Source of the DNA: Stromatinia cepivora | Lineage: Eukaryota; Ascomycota; Leotiomycetes; Helotiales; Sclerotiniaceae | DNA: 64,000 nucleotides | Assembly: GCA_014898415.1 (NCBI GenBank) | Contig: RCTD01000006.1 | Span: 620,001 to 684,000 of the forward strand | Direction of reading: 5' to 3' | Shown: one piece after another, positions 44,401-57,989 of the stretch | Layout of the letters: every line of letters begins with the position of its first letter | How positions within the stretch are numbered: the stretch's first letter is position 1 | Notes under the pieces: model-generated | The model's input: the letters and a program-made list of their open reading frames with translations, nothing else | What the model was told of the DNA's origin: nothing | Database searches by the model: none | Position numbers and translations under genes: made by a program

Positions 44401-45814
44401 ATATAATCGACTTCTATTTGCAAGAATGGGGGTTAAACGGAAAACGGTACCTCGCCGCATCCCCATTAGAGGAACTCCATACCGAATCATCCATTCAGAA
44501 ACTCGAAATGCCTTTGTCGTGGGCGCTTCTATAGATGGCAGAAGCACACTCTATTTTGTAGACCCCAAGAGTGGCGAGAATTTGTCTGATCCAAGAGACG
44601 GCAAGCGTGGCGCGCAAGTAAACTTTGCTGCTGGATTGGGTCGCTTTGATGACAAAATTCTTTGCATTTATGAGTGGTTATATTCTCATGATCCTTACAC
44701 TTGGAACTTTCTCGTCGTTTGTACCAGTGAAGGTAGGGTTTTGATTATTTCTACTAACAGTGATGATTCTTCCGTCACATCATCCGGTAGGCGCAAAATA
44801 TGCTTCTGGACAGTGACTCAGTTTAAGAACTTTACTTCTGTGTATTCAGTTGTTGGGGATTCAGAGGGATTGTACTACTGTGCGCGAAGTGGCAATGAAG
44901 TTAAATTATACTACAGTATGTTGAACAAAGAAGATAAGAAGTTTGACCAATACCCGGCAGAAGCCAAGCTACTATCGCCAGCAATCTCACTATCTTACGA
45001 TTCTGGAAAGATATATGCTCTCACCAGACATCATTCTCTGCAGATCTTGGAGGTAATCAAAACCAATGGATCAGTTCATCTTCGTCATACACACACTGAT
45101 CAACTTCAACATGAATCTCTTCACCATTTAATGGGTAGGCCAAATATATTCGGAGGACTCGATAAAAGTCGCATTAATCTGGTGTCGGACAGGTCGAAGT
45201 TTGTCATTGGTTTGTGTGCTAGTTCAGGGATGAAAATTGATACACTGGACACCATATTCGAAGCACAACTACCAGCTTCTGTACTCCGATTTCGATCTGC
45301 GAATTGTCGTCCAGTCTGGGATTCAAGCTGGAAGGTTCATAAAGCTGAGAATTCTGTTGTGGACCCCACCCGTCTTCGTAGTCTTGGTGCTATTCACAAT
45401 GATGAGATGAACTCAGAGACCTTGGGATTGGGGATTGATGGGTCGTTATACCATTTCACCATACTTGATATTCGAGCATGGCAGTTTCTCAAATTTGTAG
45501 CCAACCTTGCAAGGAGTTCGGGCCTTGTTGGAGGACGCCCATGGGAGGGATCAACCGAATTAGAGCCCGAACAGGATCCCAAACATATGCAAGTTGATGG
45601 AGATATTCTAAAGAGGCTTATAGAGAACGAAAAACTCGAGGACTTGTTCAGAATCGGTCAGCATCAAACTGACGAAAATAAGAGGGAGTTCAAACGTTTT
45701 TGTATGCTCCTCGAGATGATGCATGAAGGAAAATTGGAGACGAGTGATGACCCATTTGTCTATATAGAGCAGGCTTATGATGATTTGGAGGCATTTTTGA
45801 GGCCAGTCATGTGA
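41452..45814 (+). CDS. MMS1/DDB1/CPSF160-like large beta-propeller protein, 1,403 aa
   Basis: Exons 41452-41697, 41770-43514 and 43594-45814; the introns of 72 and 79 nt join FIG|DTFVEI (phase 0) and SGG|CTMLNG (phase 2). The sequence follows the MMS1_N-type family of Pezizomycotina: LQTQVLVDGQWVTRTIDTHT, PPVRGVLTQTIVPSPLVHWI, DFGSRIRNASVLG, LSIDPSSRYMAVGGSEQCFT, and WTAWAKPIRLPHYIAQYDDI-like propeller strands, and at the C-terminus a helical segment (ILKRLIENEKLEDLFRIGQH). Relatives serve as WD-type scaffolds: Mms1 and DDB1 in cullin ubiquitin ligases, and Rse1/CPSF160 in RNA processing. Which role this one has cannot be told from sequence; it lacks an obvious complete CPSF_A signature to my reading. 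Long reading frames with clean introns indicate an active gene. Confidence 0.8.
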
Positions 45815-46640
45815 TATCAGGATAGCTGGATCGTTTGGTGAACAGCGAGTTATCTTGCACTGGATTGGGTCGAATCAATGGCATCGGAAGGGAAAGGCAT
45901 TAAAGCACGTCAAGCTTGCATTGTAGAAGGAATGGGTTATGATTGTGAATAACGTAAATTAATGAGTGTTATATGTAATTTGATTCAGAACATGCAGGAG
46001 ACAAGTATCCTTCGTTGTAATATTGTCGGCATTTTGTAATGGAGTAAGGTAGCAGGCATGATTGATCGTAGGCAGAAGGTGATAAGAAGGTTCAAGAGTT
46101 CACTTTGAGATCAACTATTATACTACAACTCCTGCACTCCCGATTCATATCAAATTCCATATATTGAGACTTCAATACTAAGAATTTTAGAAATATTGTC
46201 CTGAAGAGTACAAAGAGAAAAGTCATGAGGGAAGTGCAAAATGAAGTTGAAGTGAAAGAAGAGGGGGGTAAACTCGTTTAGATCCCTGCCTAGTGTGAAT
46301 TTGGACGCAAAACCACCAACGCACATTCAAGATTGAAAATGCCCCGCGCATACCTCAAAATCTTCAATCCTGCCCAAGACAACATTCACGCCAAAGTGAA
46401 TCTCGAAAGCTGTTCAATTGTAATCGATTTTGGCACTCTTTCACTAGATTGTCAAACTAACATCTTAACGGAACCACATTTTAAGAGGGCTAGTTTCGAT
46501 TAATTTGGCTTGTTCCATTAAATTCTGTACCTAAACAAACTTAGGTTTGCCACGTTTGCAGGTCGAATCTCTACCACATTACCACTTTTTCCGTTCTGAA
46601 AATTTACGACAAGTCGCAACAACTACCCGGCTTTTTAAAA
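45815..46640. other. Intergenic, upstream of eIF5B
   Basis: 826 bp. No gene seen. Holds the 3' flank of the MMS1-like gene and the eIF5B promoter. Confidence 0.6.
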
Positions 46641-49600
46641 ATGGCGCCAAAGAAGAAGAACAACAAGAAGCAGAATGATGACTGGGAGGCAGAGTTGGGA
46701 GAGACCGTTGAGCCTGTCAGTGCAAAGGAACCTGATGCCGAAACCGCCGAGGCCGACCCTGAGGAGGAATTTCCAGCAGGAGGCCTCATGGCTATGATGC
46801 GTAAGAAGCAAAAGAAAGGCAAGAAGGGAAAGCAGATGGAAGATTTCGTTGAGGGAGAGGACCCACCAGCCGCGGATGAACAACCCCAAGACAATTTCGC
46901 GGACAAAGCTCCCGTTGAAGCTTCGATAGACGATGAATTCGCTCTGCCAGAGAAAAAAGGAAAGGGAAAGAATGCGCAGGCTAAGGCTGCAAAGAACGAC
47001 GATGCAGGAGATGAGGACGTAGGCGCTGATGGAAAAATGCTTACCAAAGCGCAAAAGGAAAAGTTGAGAAAGGAGAGAGAAAAGCAGAGGAAGAAGGAAC
47101 AAGTACGTGAATATCAGGGTTCGAGGTTCTTTGAGACACTTGCTGATCTTATCATTTGTAGGCGGCTTTGAAAAAGAAGACGGCTCCGGTTGGAAAGGCT
47201 GCTGAGGCTGAGAAGCCAGTAGAGGAAGTGAAACCAGTAGAGGCTGCACCCGCTCCTGCTGCAGGTGGTAAAGGCAAAAAGCTGCCAGCTGCCCTTGCAA
47301 AGCTACAAAAACAACAAGAGGAACTCAGAAAGCGGGAAGCCGAAAGAGCTGCTGCGATTGCAGCTGAGAAGGCTCGAATTGAAGAAGAGGAGCGCCGAGA
47401 AGCTGAAGAGGAAAAGAAGCGCGAAGAGGCTAGAGCTTTGAGAAAGCAAAAGGAGAAGGAGAAGATTGAACAGCAGAAGAGAGAGGGGACTTATCTCACT
47501 AAGGCCCAAAGGGAGGAGAAGTTGCGAAATGAAATGAAGCTAAAGCAAATGATTGATGCTGGTGTAAAGGTGGGAGGTGGAGAGGGAGGAGAAAAGAAGA
47601 AGGTCGTTTACGGCAACAAGAAGAAGGGTGGAAAGAAGAACCCTGCCGAAATCAAGGCTGATGAAGAGAGGGCTCTTGCCGAAGCCGCTGAACGTGCGAA
47701 GAAGGAGGCCGAGCGAATTGCGGCAGAGGCGGCAGCTAAAGCAGAAAGGGAAGCTGCTGAAGAAGCCGCCAAGAAGGAAAACGAGGACAGTGAATTAGAA
47801 GACTGGGAGGCGGCTGCGGACGAGGAGGATGTCAAGGAAAGCTGGGATGCGGACTCTGACGAGGAGGAAAAGAAGAAAGCTGTCACTACTTTACCGACCA
47901 GAGAGAAGGAGCCAGAAGACTCCGAATCTGAATCCGATTCGGAAGCTGACGACTCTTCTGATGACGAAGAAGCCACAGCAAGAGAACTGGCCGAGCAGAA
48001 ACGAAAGCAAGAGGCCGCCGATAGACGTAAAAAAGCACATGAAGCCGCAATGGCAGCCAGATCGAGTGATAACCTGCGCTCTCCCATTTGCTGTATTCTT
48101 GGACACGTCGATACTGGTAAAACCAAGCTTTTGGACAAGATTCGACAAACCAACGTGCAGGAAGGAGAAGCTGGAGGTATTACACAACAAATTGGTGCGA
48201 CTTACTTCCCTGTCGAGGCTATCAGGAAGAAGATTGCAGTAGTAAACAGAGATGATAGCTTTGAACTCAAAGTTCCTGGTCTCTTGGTTATCGATACCCC
48301 TGGACACGAATCTTTCTCTAATTTACGTTCCCGTGGATCGTCACTTTGTAACATCGCCATTCTTGTTGTCGATATTATGCACGGTCTTGAGCCTCAGACT
48401 TTGGAGTCGATGAAACTCCTTCGAGATAGAAAGACTCCTTTCATTGTTGCTCTCAACAAGATTGATCGTCTATATGGCTGGAAAAAGGTTGATAACAATG
48501 GATTCCAAGAGAGTTTGGCACTTCAAAATAAGGGTGTCCAGAACGAATTCGCGAAGCGTCTAGCGGATACAAAGCTTGCTTTCGCTGAACAATCATTCAA
48601 TGCCGAAGTTTTCTACGAGAACAAATCTATGGCTAGAAATGTTTCCTTGGTTCCAACATCAGCTCACACTGGTGAAGGTATTCCAGATATGTTGAAGTTG
48701 ATTCTTCAACTCACCCAAGAGCGTATGGTCGGTTCATTGATGTACCTTTCCGAAGTTCAATGCACAGTCCTCGAAGTCAAGGCCATCGAAGGGTTTGGCA
48801 TGACTATTGATGTCATTCTATCCAACGGTATCCTTCGAGAAGGTGATCGCATCGTATTATGTGGTGTAGATGGAGCTATTACTACAAATATCCGAGCGCT
48901 TTTGACACCAGCCGAGATGAAAGAACTTCGTCTAAAATCTCAATATGTGCACAACAAGGAGGTCAAGGCCGCGCTCGGTGTCAAGATTTCTGCACCCGGT
49001 CTCGAAGGTGCTATTGCAGGTTCAAGATTGATGGTCGTTGGTCCTGATGATGATGAGTCGGATATTGAGGCTGAGGTTGAGTCTGATCTTGGTGCGCTCT
49101 TTAGCCGAGTTGAGAAGTCTGGTCGTGGTGTCACTGTTCAAGCATCTACTCTTGGATCTTTGGAAGCTCTTCTAGATTTCTTGAAAGTATCCAAGATTCC
49201 TGTCGCCAATGTTGGTATTGGTCCAGTCTTCAAGAGAGATGTCATGAATTGTGGTACGATGCTTGAAAAACAAAAGGAATACGCGGTCATGCTCTGTTTC
49301 GATGTTAAGATCGACAAAGAGGCTCAACAATACGCTGATGATCAAGGCATCAAAATTTTCACTGCCGACATCATTTACCATCTTTTCGATTCTTTCACGA
49401 AGCATATGCAGGTTATTGCTGAGGCTAAGAAGGAAGCTTCTAAGCTTTTGGCAGTCTTCCCCTGTGTTCTTACTCCTGTAGCTGTCTTTAACAAAACCGG
49501 ACCTATTGTCATTGGTGTTGATGTTAAAGAAGGAAATCTCAGATTACATACACCTATTGCAGCTGTCAAGAAAAACTCAGTCACCGGTGCGAAGGAAATC

Positions 49601-49918
49601 ATTGGTATTGGTAGAGTGTAAGTTTTCATTTCTCTACCCTGATATTACGATACTAATTCTATAACCCTTAGTACATCTATTGAACGTGACCATAAGCAAA
49701 TCGACATCTGCAAGAGGGGACAGCCATCTGTCGCCATCAAAGTCGAAATGGGTAGTTCTCAACCGGCATACGGTAGACATTTGGAAGAAGAGGATACATT
49801 GTATTCGTTGATTAGTAGACAGAGTATCGACACATTGAAGGAATTCTACAGAAGTGATGTCAGTAAAGATGAGTGGGAACTCCTCAGAAAGTTAAAACCA
49901 CTTTTTGATATTCCTTGA
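46641..49918 (+). CDS. FUN12: Translation initiation factor eIF5B (GTPase), 1,054 aa
   Basis: Exons 46641-47102, 47162-49617 and 49672-49918, with introns of 59 and 54 nt. The last exon supplies [20 protein letters not shown] and ends LKPLFDIP. eIF5B is the IF2-like GTPase that joins the 60S subunit to the 48S complex. The first ~460 residues are highly charged (Lys-rich [11 protein letters not shown] start, long Ala/Glu/Lys helix, acidic patches), as in all fungal eIF5B. The G domain begins near residue 468: GHVDTGKT (G1; Thr in place of the usual His/Ala-type residue as in eukaryotes), [10 protein letters not shown] (switch 1), [10 protein letters not shown] (G3), NKIDRLYGW (G4 near 586) and SAHTGEGI (G5). 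The beta-barrel and C-terminal domains follow ([33 protein letters not shown]). Full length with no disruption. Confidence 0.97.
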
Positions 49919-50532
49919 GACCTGCGTGTATAATATTAGCGTTGTGTTCTGAGAGTCTAAAGGGTGGAAAGGAGGTACGAAAAGAGCTTTGCACATTCCA
50001 ATTATACAATATTGCAGTTTTTGTCGGTAGAGCGTGTATGATACATTAGCATCAATACCAGAAGATATCACGAACATTAACATTACTTTGATATCTTGTG
50101 ATTTGAATGAAGAAATAGTGTTCTGTGAGCATACAGATAGATGTCTTATATAGAACACTTCGTTTTGAGATGTAACTTTGGATAATTGTGTAATAGAAAG
50201 ACTACTACTAGCGACTGACTGGGAAGTAAACCTGAATAACATCAGAATCGAGTAGGCCACATAACATTCTTCAGTATTCCAATTCAGATTTGATAGCTTT
50301 TTTTTGGTGTTTAGATGTTCTGGAGTTTTCTCTCTAGGTCGAGGACTAGTATAGTTTACAGGACAGGGGTCTCTCGAGCTTATCAAAAACCACTAGCAAG
50401 GTTATTATCCACTAATCTAGTTTTAGAGTATCTATGCCCACCGCCTTACGGCAGAATTTAATTTTTGGTCAAGTTTTCAGACTGAGCTCTTCAGAGTTCA
50501 CATTTTCCGCATCTATCACGCTCTAATTCGAA
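49919..50532. other. Intergenic between eIF5B and POL5
   Basis: 614 bp. No gene is called. Both genes point the same way, so it contains the eIF5B terminator and the POL5 promoter. Confidence 0.6.
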
Positions 50533-53500
50533 ATGGGTAGCAAAAGGAAACTTTCAGCTCAAGATGCTGCAGTTGCAGCCCCTGCTGCCAAGAAACAACA
50601 GAAAAACTCCAAGCCAGCGACCAAGAAGCCCGCAGAAACTCCTGCTCCTCTCGATACATCCCCGTTTGTCAACAACCCAAAAGGGGACGAACTAAAGCGT
50701 GAAGTCAGGCTGTATGACATGCTGAGTAGTGAGGATGATCTTCAGAGACTGGATGCCGCCAATGCCATTGTTTCTGGGTTATTAGGCGAAAATGGAGTCG
50801 AGGAATCAACACTACAGAGGCACTTGGAGAGAAGATTGTTTCGGGGACTTGCAAGTGGCAGAAAGGGTGCGCGATTGGGCTTCAGTATTGTTCTTTCAGA
50901 ACTGTTGGCACAGCTCTTTGGTGCTGCGAATTTGAGTGCGACAAAATATCCTGGATTGACCTTCGATAACGTCTTCGAATTTTTGATCCTCAAGACAAAA
51001 CCAGAGGGTGATCTAAGTGGACAGGAACAGAAGGATCATGCGCTGGGCTTGTTGTTTGGACTGCAATGTTTTGTTAGGTCTAAAATACTCTTTTCGATTG
51101 ACGGAAAATGGGAATTGGTTTTGGACAAGCTATTGGAATTATCGAGCAAAAAGTCCTGGACTCGGGAAGAATGCGGTTGGGTTATTATGGAAGCTTTGGA
51201 ACAGATGGATCAGGAACAAGCAGAATCGACTTTGAGTAAATTGTGCGATGCTGGTTTGGGACTCTCACCAGAAGGTGTCGGTATCTGGCTCAGAGCGAGG
51301 GATAAGTTCCCAAAAATGAATTTTCCAAGCAAGCCTTGGGGCCAGAGTGGTAACCCATTGGAGCATCTTAATTCTCTTGCCAAAGCCCTCAAAGAAAGCT
51401 CATCCAGTGAGGAAACTTCAAGTAAAGGACAACAGGCTAAGCAGACTGGAACTTGGAATCCAAAATTGCATTTTGTCTGGGACATTGTCTTGAGTCAATA
51501 TGTCAAGGCTGCTAATAGCAAGGCCAAGAATATTATGTCCGAATTTGACAAATTCTGGAAGGTCACTGTTGATGGTAAGTTATTTGTATTCTACGGGTTC
51601 GACTATTACTAACGATCCGCCAGAAAATCTGTTTTCTGCATCTGCATCAAGGGAGCGTAAATTCTGGGGCTTCTTAGTCTTCCAAAAGATGATTCAAAGC
51701 CATATTTCGTGTACAAAACTTATCACTAGTATTTTTAGCCAAAACCTCGTCCGTTGTCTCATCAATCACGTTCAGGAGAAAGATCGTTTTTTAAACCGGG
51801 CCGCAGACAAATCGCTCAAGATTTTAACACACGCAGTTGAAGAGAAACCCGAAGCGTTAGTTGTTGTTCTTCAAGGATTGATTGATGGCAATGGCGCATA
51901 CAGTTTTGACCGAGTCACGAAGACAAAGACGGTGGAAAAGCTTCTGAGCATGGTTGATGACACAAATGGCGAAGCTGTCCTCGATGTTCTCACCTCACCA
52001 GTTTTAGTTGTGCCAGGCTCGGAAACCAATGACGCTGAAAAGCGTCGACAAATGTTCGGTGACTACGTTTTAACGGCGATTCGTCATGTTGATGTCGCAG
52101 AAGCATCAGAAAAATCAAGTTGGATCAAAACTGCTGCGTTACCTCAACTTGCATCATTGGCATACTCGAACCACTCAGAAGCCAAACCTCCTATCTCTGA
52201 AGGCACTCGAACATTAATCAGGAACCGATTGACCTCTGCTTTTACCCACTTATTGTCTAGTATGGATGGCTATCATTACCCTTGCGATTTGGTCATTTCC
52301 TGTGAACCTGATGCAGTTGCTATGGACGGGCTCATCACCAATGCCAAAGACGCCGCATTCGCTACATTACAGAAGCTCATGAAGAAAGCAAAGAAGGAAG
52401 GAGGAAAGGATAAGGCAACATTCCAAACCTTGTCATTGTTATATGCTTTGGTGATCTTCCAATTGTATAATGGCGACGTTGAAGCTGTGTCCATTCTAGA
52501 TGAGTTGAAGTTATGTTACGACAACTTAATACGACATAAATCGACAGAGGATTCGGAAGTGGAGCCTTTTGAGGTTCTTGTGGAGCTCTTATTATCTTTC
52601 CTTTCCAGACCGTCCGCGCTTCTTCGAAAAGTCACACAACATGTATTCACTGCATTCATGAGTGAGATGACTGAAGGCGGACTAAAACTCATGACAGACG
52701 TACTTGAGACTGGCGAAAATATGAGAGGACAACAAGAAATGTTTGATGAGAACCCAGATGATGAAGACGCGATGGATATCGATGAAGAAGATGATGAAAT
52801 GGATTCGGATGTTGAAGTTGTTGACATGAATGGCGATGAGGGTCATTTGAACGCACACCTTGCGGAGGAAGAGGAGGAGAGCGACGAAGAGGACAACGAG
52901 GAAGAATCTGAAGATGAGGGAGATGATGAGGCTAACAAAGAGCTCAATGATGCATTAGCAAAGATTCTTGGCACCTCTGCGTTAGACCAAAATAACGAAG
53001 ACGAGGATGACGATAGCGACTCTGATATGACTGATTCGGGGATGGATGCTTTAACACCAAAACTCGAGGAGGTTCTTGGACGAATGCAAAAGAAGGGGCC
53101 AAGTAAAAAACAAGAACAAAAGGACGCCAAAGAAAATATGATCAACTTCAAAAGCAGAGTTTTGGACCTTCTTGACATTTATGCCAAGAAACAAGCCTCT
53201 GATCCTCTGGCTGCGGAAATTCTATTACCTTTATTACGCTTGATTCGTACTACTAAGGCTAAACATTTAAGTGATAAGGCATTCTCGATAATTCAATCTT
53301 TCGCAAAGTCCAGATCAAAGGCATCGTCTTCGGAAACTGAGGCGGAAATTAACGTCAAGGCACATATTACATTGATCAAGGGTATCCACGAGGAAGTACT
53401 CAAGGACCAATCTAAAATCTTTGCCAAAGCTGCCAGTACGGCTAGTTTATCTTTGGCCTCTGGGATATACAGGGCGGATAAGAGCCAATTTGAGAAGATT

Positions 53501-53638
53501 GGAAAGGTTTACCTGCACACGATGACAAAGTGTGATATTGAAGGGGTGAAAATTCAGGCGAGTTTTGTCAGTGATTGGGTTAATTGGTGGCAGAGTCATA
53601 TTGCTCATACTGCTGCTGGTGCCGCTAAAGATGAGTAG
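50533..53638 (+). CDS. POL5: Pol5/MYBBP1A-like nucleolar protein, 1,018 aa
   Basis: Exons 50533-51574 and 51624-53638; the 49-nt intron (gtaagt...attactaacg...cgccag) joins TVDG/E|NLFSAS in phase 1. Despite its name (DNA polymerase V), yeast Pol5 works in rDNA transcription and pre-60S ribosome maturation. The N-terminus is basic (MGSKRKLSAQDAA, KKQQKNSKPATKKP), then EVRLYDMLSSEDDLQRLDAANAIVSGLL, RLFRGLASGRKGARLGFSIVLSEL and HALGLLFGLQCFVRSKIL, characteristic of the family. The helical repeat region continues into exon 2 (WGFLVFQKMIQ; LIRNRLTSAFTHLLSSMDGY). A long acidic tract at about residues 720-820 (many Glu/Asp with MDIDEEDDEMDSD) precedes the conserved C-terminal helices. The stop codon lies only 47 bp before the left LTR of the gypsy element. 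Confidence 0.93.
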
Positions 53639-53685
53639 AGGTGGATAGATAGACTATGGGATCTGAATGTATTTTTAAAAGATAC

Positions 53686-53797
53686 TGTTACCAATTAGTC
53701 ATTAGCTTAGCTTACTAAACGGGAGATCTTACCTTAGGTAGGATTTACCCCATTGCTTCTAATCTTTATTCTTTTTACACAATACAACTTTATATCA
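53686..53797 (+). repeat. Left LTR of the gypsy element
   Basis: 112 bp, directly preceded by GATAC. It ends TATATCA where the right LTR ends TGTACCA. Confidence 0.88.
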
Positions 53798-54749
53798 AAT
53801 GGTAGTAAATCCTTTAGGATCTTTTCATCAATAACAATTCTATTAGTATTAAACATCAAATAATTAGTTGATATATCTTTTTTAAGTAATCAAACCTCTT
53901 TTTTCAAATTATTTAATATTTGTTTTTATTATATCCTGTATATCGAAAAAGGATCGGAATACTTTTGAAATAAAATATTTATAAATTTAAATATAAACAA
54001 TAAAAGTATTATAAATGCCAAAGTATTTTATATTGATCTTTTTTAAGATACTATCGCAAAAGTACTCCTGATCGAGAAATTCCTTATCGAATAATCCAAA
54101 ACAAAAAACAAATTATTATCCGAATAGTTTTATATAATTATTTGGTTTGTATAGAAGGTACAAAATGGAGCAATAATAAATAATCAAATTGATCCTTTCT
54201 TAATATTTGCGAATGTTTTCTTTATATTGATTTATTTTTAATTAATATTTATAATACCTTCTGATTGGTATAACAGTTATACAAGAGTTGCTGATATTGT
54301 ATAATCTATATTATTAATGTTATTACAATTCTTGAATAAAGATCATGATTTGATATCATTAATATCAACTTCATTTTCAGAATATCAAGAATTTTCTGGT
54401 AGTATAAATTAAGAAACTTTTGATAAAATAACTGTTATTACTAATACGATGTTTTTTGTAGAATAGTTTCAACAATTATTAATTATTATTCAAACTTTGT
54501 TATAATAATAATATAATAAAGGTAATACTGTATATTTTTGTCCGTAAGATATAGACTTTTTAGATCCAAATAATGAAACTGAATCCTTTGTGGAAATTAT
54601 CGATAACAAAATTATCTATTATAATATATATTTATTTATAGTATATATAAAGGCCAAATCGACTGATATACTAAATAATTCATTTACTATTTATATTATT
54701 ATTGTTTAATTGAATTAATATTTAAAAAACAAAACTAAGTTATAGTATA

Positions 54750-55130
54750 CTAATAAAATCTCAAATATAATACAAACTGATTTTAAGGTAAGTATTGAAA
54801 ATTGGTGTATAGAACTGGAAAACCGCTTTTGTATATCATTAGATATAGCCTTGAAGAAATTGAAGTATCTTAAATACATTATTGGAGATATTCGATAATA
54901 TAAAGATTCCGAAAAATATATCCAGAATATAATTGTTCTAGGATATAATGTAGGGATAATCGAATCAGAATATGTATAGATACTGATTGTTTATCGGTAT
55001 TTATCAGTAGAGCTTCAAATTCACATCCCGATGTCTACAAAGGATATCAGTTTTATTATATTTATATCACAGATTGGATAAAAAAAGGATGATTAATTCG
55101 ATATCTGATATTCTAATCATAACGATAGCT
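54750..55130 (+). pseudogene. Gag remnant of the gypsy element
   Basis: One frame reads WCIELENRFCISLDIALKKL followed by KYLKYIIGDIR, a stop, YKDSEKYIQNIIVLGYN and STKDISFIIFISQIG. This matches the Gag segment typical of fungal gypsy elements. Several TAG/TAA codons interrupt it. The zinc knuckle was not found with confidence. Confidence 0.6.
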
Positions 55131-56059
55131 GATTATCAAATCATTATAATAGTAAGTATTTTTCATTTTACAAATCATATTATTGAAACGATCGTAAAAA
55201 TATTCCCTCCTCTGCTTTTTATAAGGACCCCTTTACCCTCAGGAATAATAATATTAATAGAAAGTTTGGTATTAAAAAAGATAATAAAATATAGGATAAA
55301 AAGCCATTCTGGAAAAAGAAATATCATTCGAACAAATACAATGGCAAACAGTGAGCATATAATATCAAAGGAAACGATCCAAGCTAGAAAACAATCGATT
55401 TGGATATCCATAACATCGATATTTATAATCAAATTTATTATCAAGGATTGGATTATGAATCAAAGGAATCAAATTTGAATAATTAAAATAATAAGAAAGA
55501 GACAAAGATATTATATATCAATCATATACAAATTGAAGGAAAGGTATCTAAAGCATAAAATATACAATATAATACAGACCCGAAAATTAGTTATCAATTG
55601 AATATAGCTATTTTATAAGTTAATGGTAAAATTTAGAAATCAAGGTCTACCCCTTTGATAACTAATTTGAATTATAAATAAGCCCCTCCCAAACAGATTT
55701 GTATTATCAATCTTGATAAAGGTTGTTATTAATACAATGATTGTAAAGCGAAATTCTATAACAAAAATAAACTATATACTTATTTGCAAGAACTGTATAA
55801 AAACAAATATAAATCAGTATCATCAAAGCCAGCCTTATTCGAATAATCATCAATAATTATAGTAAACATACCATTTTTTGTCACCAATAAACCAGATCGA
55901 ATTAATTCTAAACTTTTACCAAACCGACCATATATTGTTCAATCAATTGTGGGTACTAATAAATCGCTGTCTAGATATATATTTCACGGATACAAATATA
56001 CTGAAATTAAAATAATATTAAGCAGTCTATAAAATGATATATATTCTATTTGCTTAAAT

Positions 56060-56400
56060 ATAGGATATAGAATGAATTTTGTTGATAAAAACTTTCTAAT
56101 AGAGATATATCCTATAATTAAGATTTTCATAATAGATAAATCTATAAAGGTATGCGGATTGAAAGATCAACAATATAATACTAATCAATATATAAATCTC
56201 GATTTCTATTTACCAATAATGAATAAAACGATTACTCAATTCAATTATAAAGTTTATATTATCGAAATGTTGGAAACTAAAATGTTAATAGAAATAAATA
56301 TTATCAATCCAGAAGATTAGATTATGGATTTCGGAAGTTAACAATTAATTCTTCTATATTACATAAATATACATATTAAAATTGTAACCAAAATCAAGGA
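56060..56400 (+). pseudogene. Retropepsin remnant of the gypsy element
   Basis: MNFVDKNFLIEIYPIIKIFI followed by YINLDFYLPIMNKTITQFN and EMLETKMLIEINIINPED resembles the aspartic protease region of fungal gypsy polyproteins. The N-terminal catalytic DSGA part is not intact, and a stop follows at 56318. Confidence 0.6.
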
Positions 56401-57299
56401 TGTCGAAAAAAAGATCGCTATTTACACTTAAGAAAAGATAATGATTCTATTTCATTCTGGAGTATTTATAACAATGGTTAATAGAAAAAACAATGATATT
56501 TTACTGCTAGATTACAATATATTATATGAATTAATTCAGTAAGACAATTTTATATCTTTTGTATATATTATTATAGGTTTATACAAAATCATTATAATAG
56601 AAAATTCTACTGATAAGGAAGTAATTATGCAACAGAATTTGAAATTGGGAAATATATTGGATTTTGATGCCCAAATTATAATAACAATAAATAAAATCGA
56701 TATTTATTATCTTGTAGGAACCTCAACTAGAAATTAGTTTTCTGCAAAACGTTTTTTAGTTAAAGGATTGTTGGCAGTAGTAATAGTTATAATCTTATAG
56801 ATATTTGTAAATGTAGGAATATAACAAAGAAATTCGAATATAAACAATATCGATTTAAAATAAAAAGTTATTTTATCGAATGGAATAATAGCATTTAAAG
56901 ATATTATTCAACGATTTCAATTTCAGGAAATAATACAAAACGAATCGATATTATAAAAGGAATATTAAGGATTTGTATTTATATCAGAAAGCGAAAAATT
57001 AGAGATAAAACTCTACAAAAACTGGGAATCAAAATTTCGGTTTGATAAAGCAAAGATTTATTCAGCAAACCGAGAAGATCAAACTTTAATCGATCAGACT
57101 TTTAATAAATTGCATTATCAATATCGATTAAAATAAACCAAAAAACCGAGCCCTTTCAGTTTCCTAATATTTATTATATAGAAATATATTATAAACTCTA
57201 AAAATGTTGTAAAGAAGAAAAACAAAATTATCATCGATATTTATACCCTTAATTGTATTACAAATCCAGATGTATATTCTATTCCCACTCAAATAGATA

Positions 57300-57760
57300 T
57301 AATTACAATTATAATAGATTATCCTTTCATTTCAACTATTGATTGTACAAGCTTTTTCTATCAATAAAAAATCAAGTCGGAATATCAAAAGTACCTTACC
57401 ATATCATCATATCATAACCAAGAAACATTTACCTGTACTATAATAGGTTTCAGAAATTCATTAGTGTATGTTCAAAGACGAATCGATAACATTTTCCGAT
57501 TGGAACGAGGATTTGTATGTGTTTATATTGATAATATAATCATTTTCAATAGATTATTTCTTGAGCATATGGCACACCTCAAACAAGTGTTCATCAAGTT
57601 CAAAGCTGTCAATATAGCATTGAATCCTAAAAAATATTTTTTATCCTATCCCTCGATTGCACTGCTTGATCAAAAGATGGATACATTAAAACTGGCTTCT
57701 ATAAAGGATAAATTGGAGGCTATACAGGCTTTAATATTCCCATATATATTAAAGTAGTTT
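57300..57760 (+). pseudogene. Reverse transcriptase remnant of the gypsy element
   Basis: The frame reads FVCVYIDNIIIFNRLFLEHM and VFIKFKAVNIALNPKKYF. The catalytic YIDD motif of active elements is YIDN here. The LNPKKYF block confirms a Ty3/gypsy-type enzyme. No full-length frame exists. Confidence 0.8.
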
Positions 57761-57989
57761 AAATACTATTTAGGATTGATTAAATATTTATAATAATATA
57801 TTCTATATTATATTAAACTATCTATAGATCTGCAAAATAGAAAATATAAATTGAATAAAACACTATAGGATTATAAGGGAAATAAATTATCGAAAACGAA
57901 AAGAAAACATAAGGTTGCTCAGACTTGATTCAAGGATATCACAAAAAGAAAGCAAAAATCATTTACGGATCTTCAATAAACCTTCCGAA

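Noticed and set aside
55074..55478. 134-codon frame inside the gypsy element as a separate gene
   Set aside because: Ile-rich and AT-driven; lies between the Gag and protease remnants of the element.
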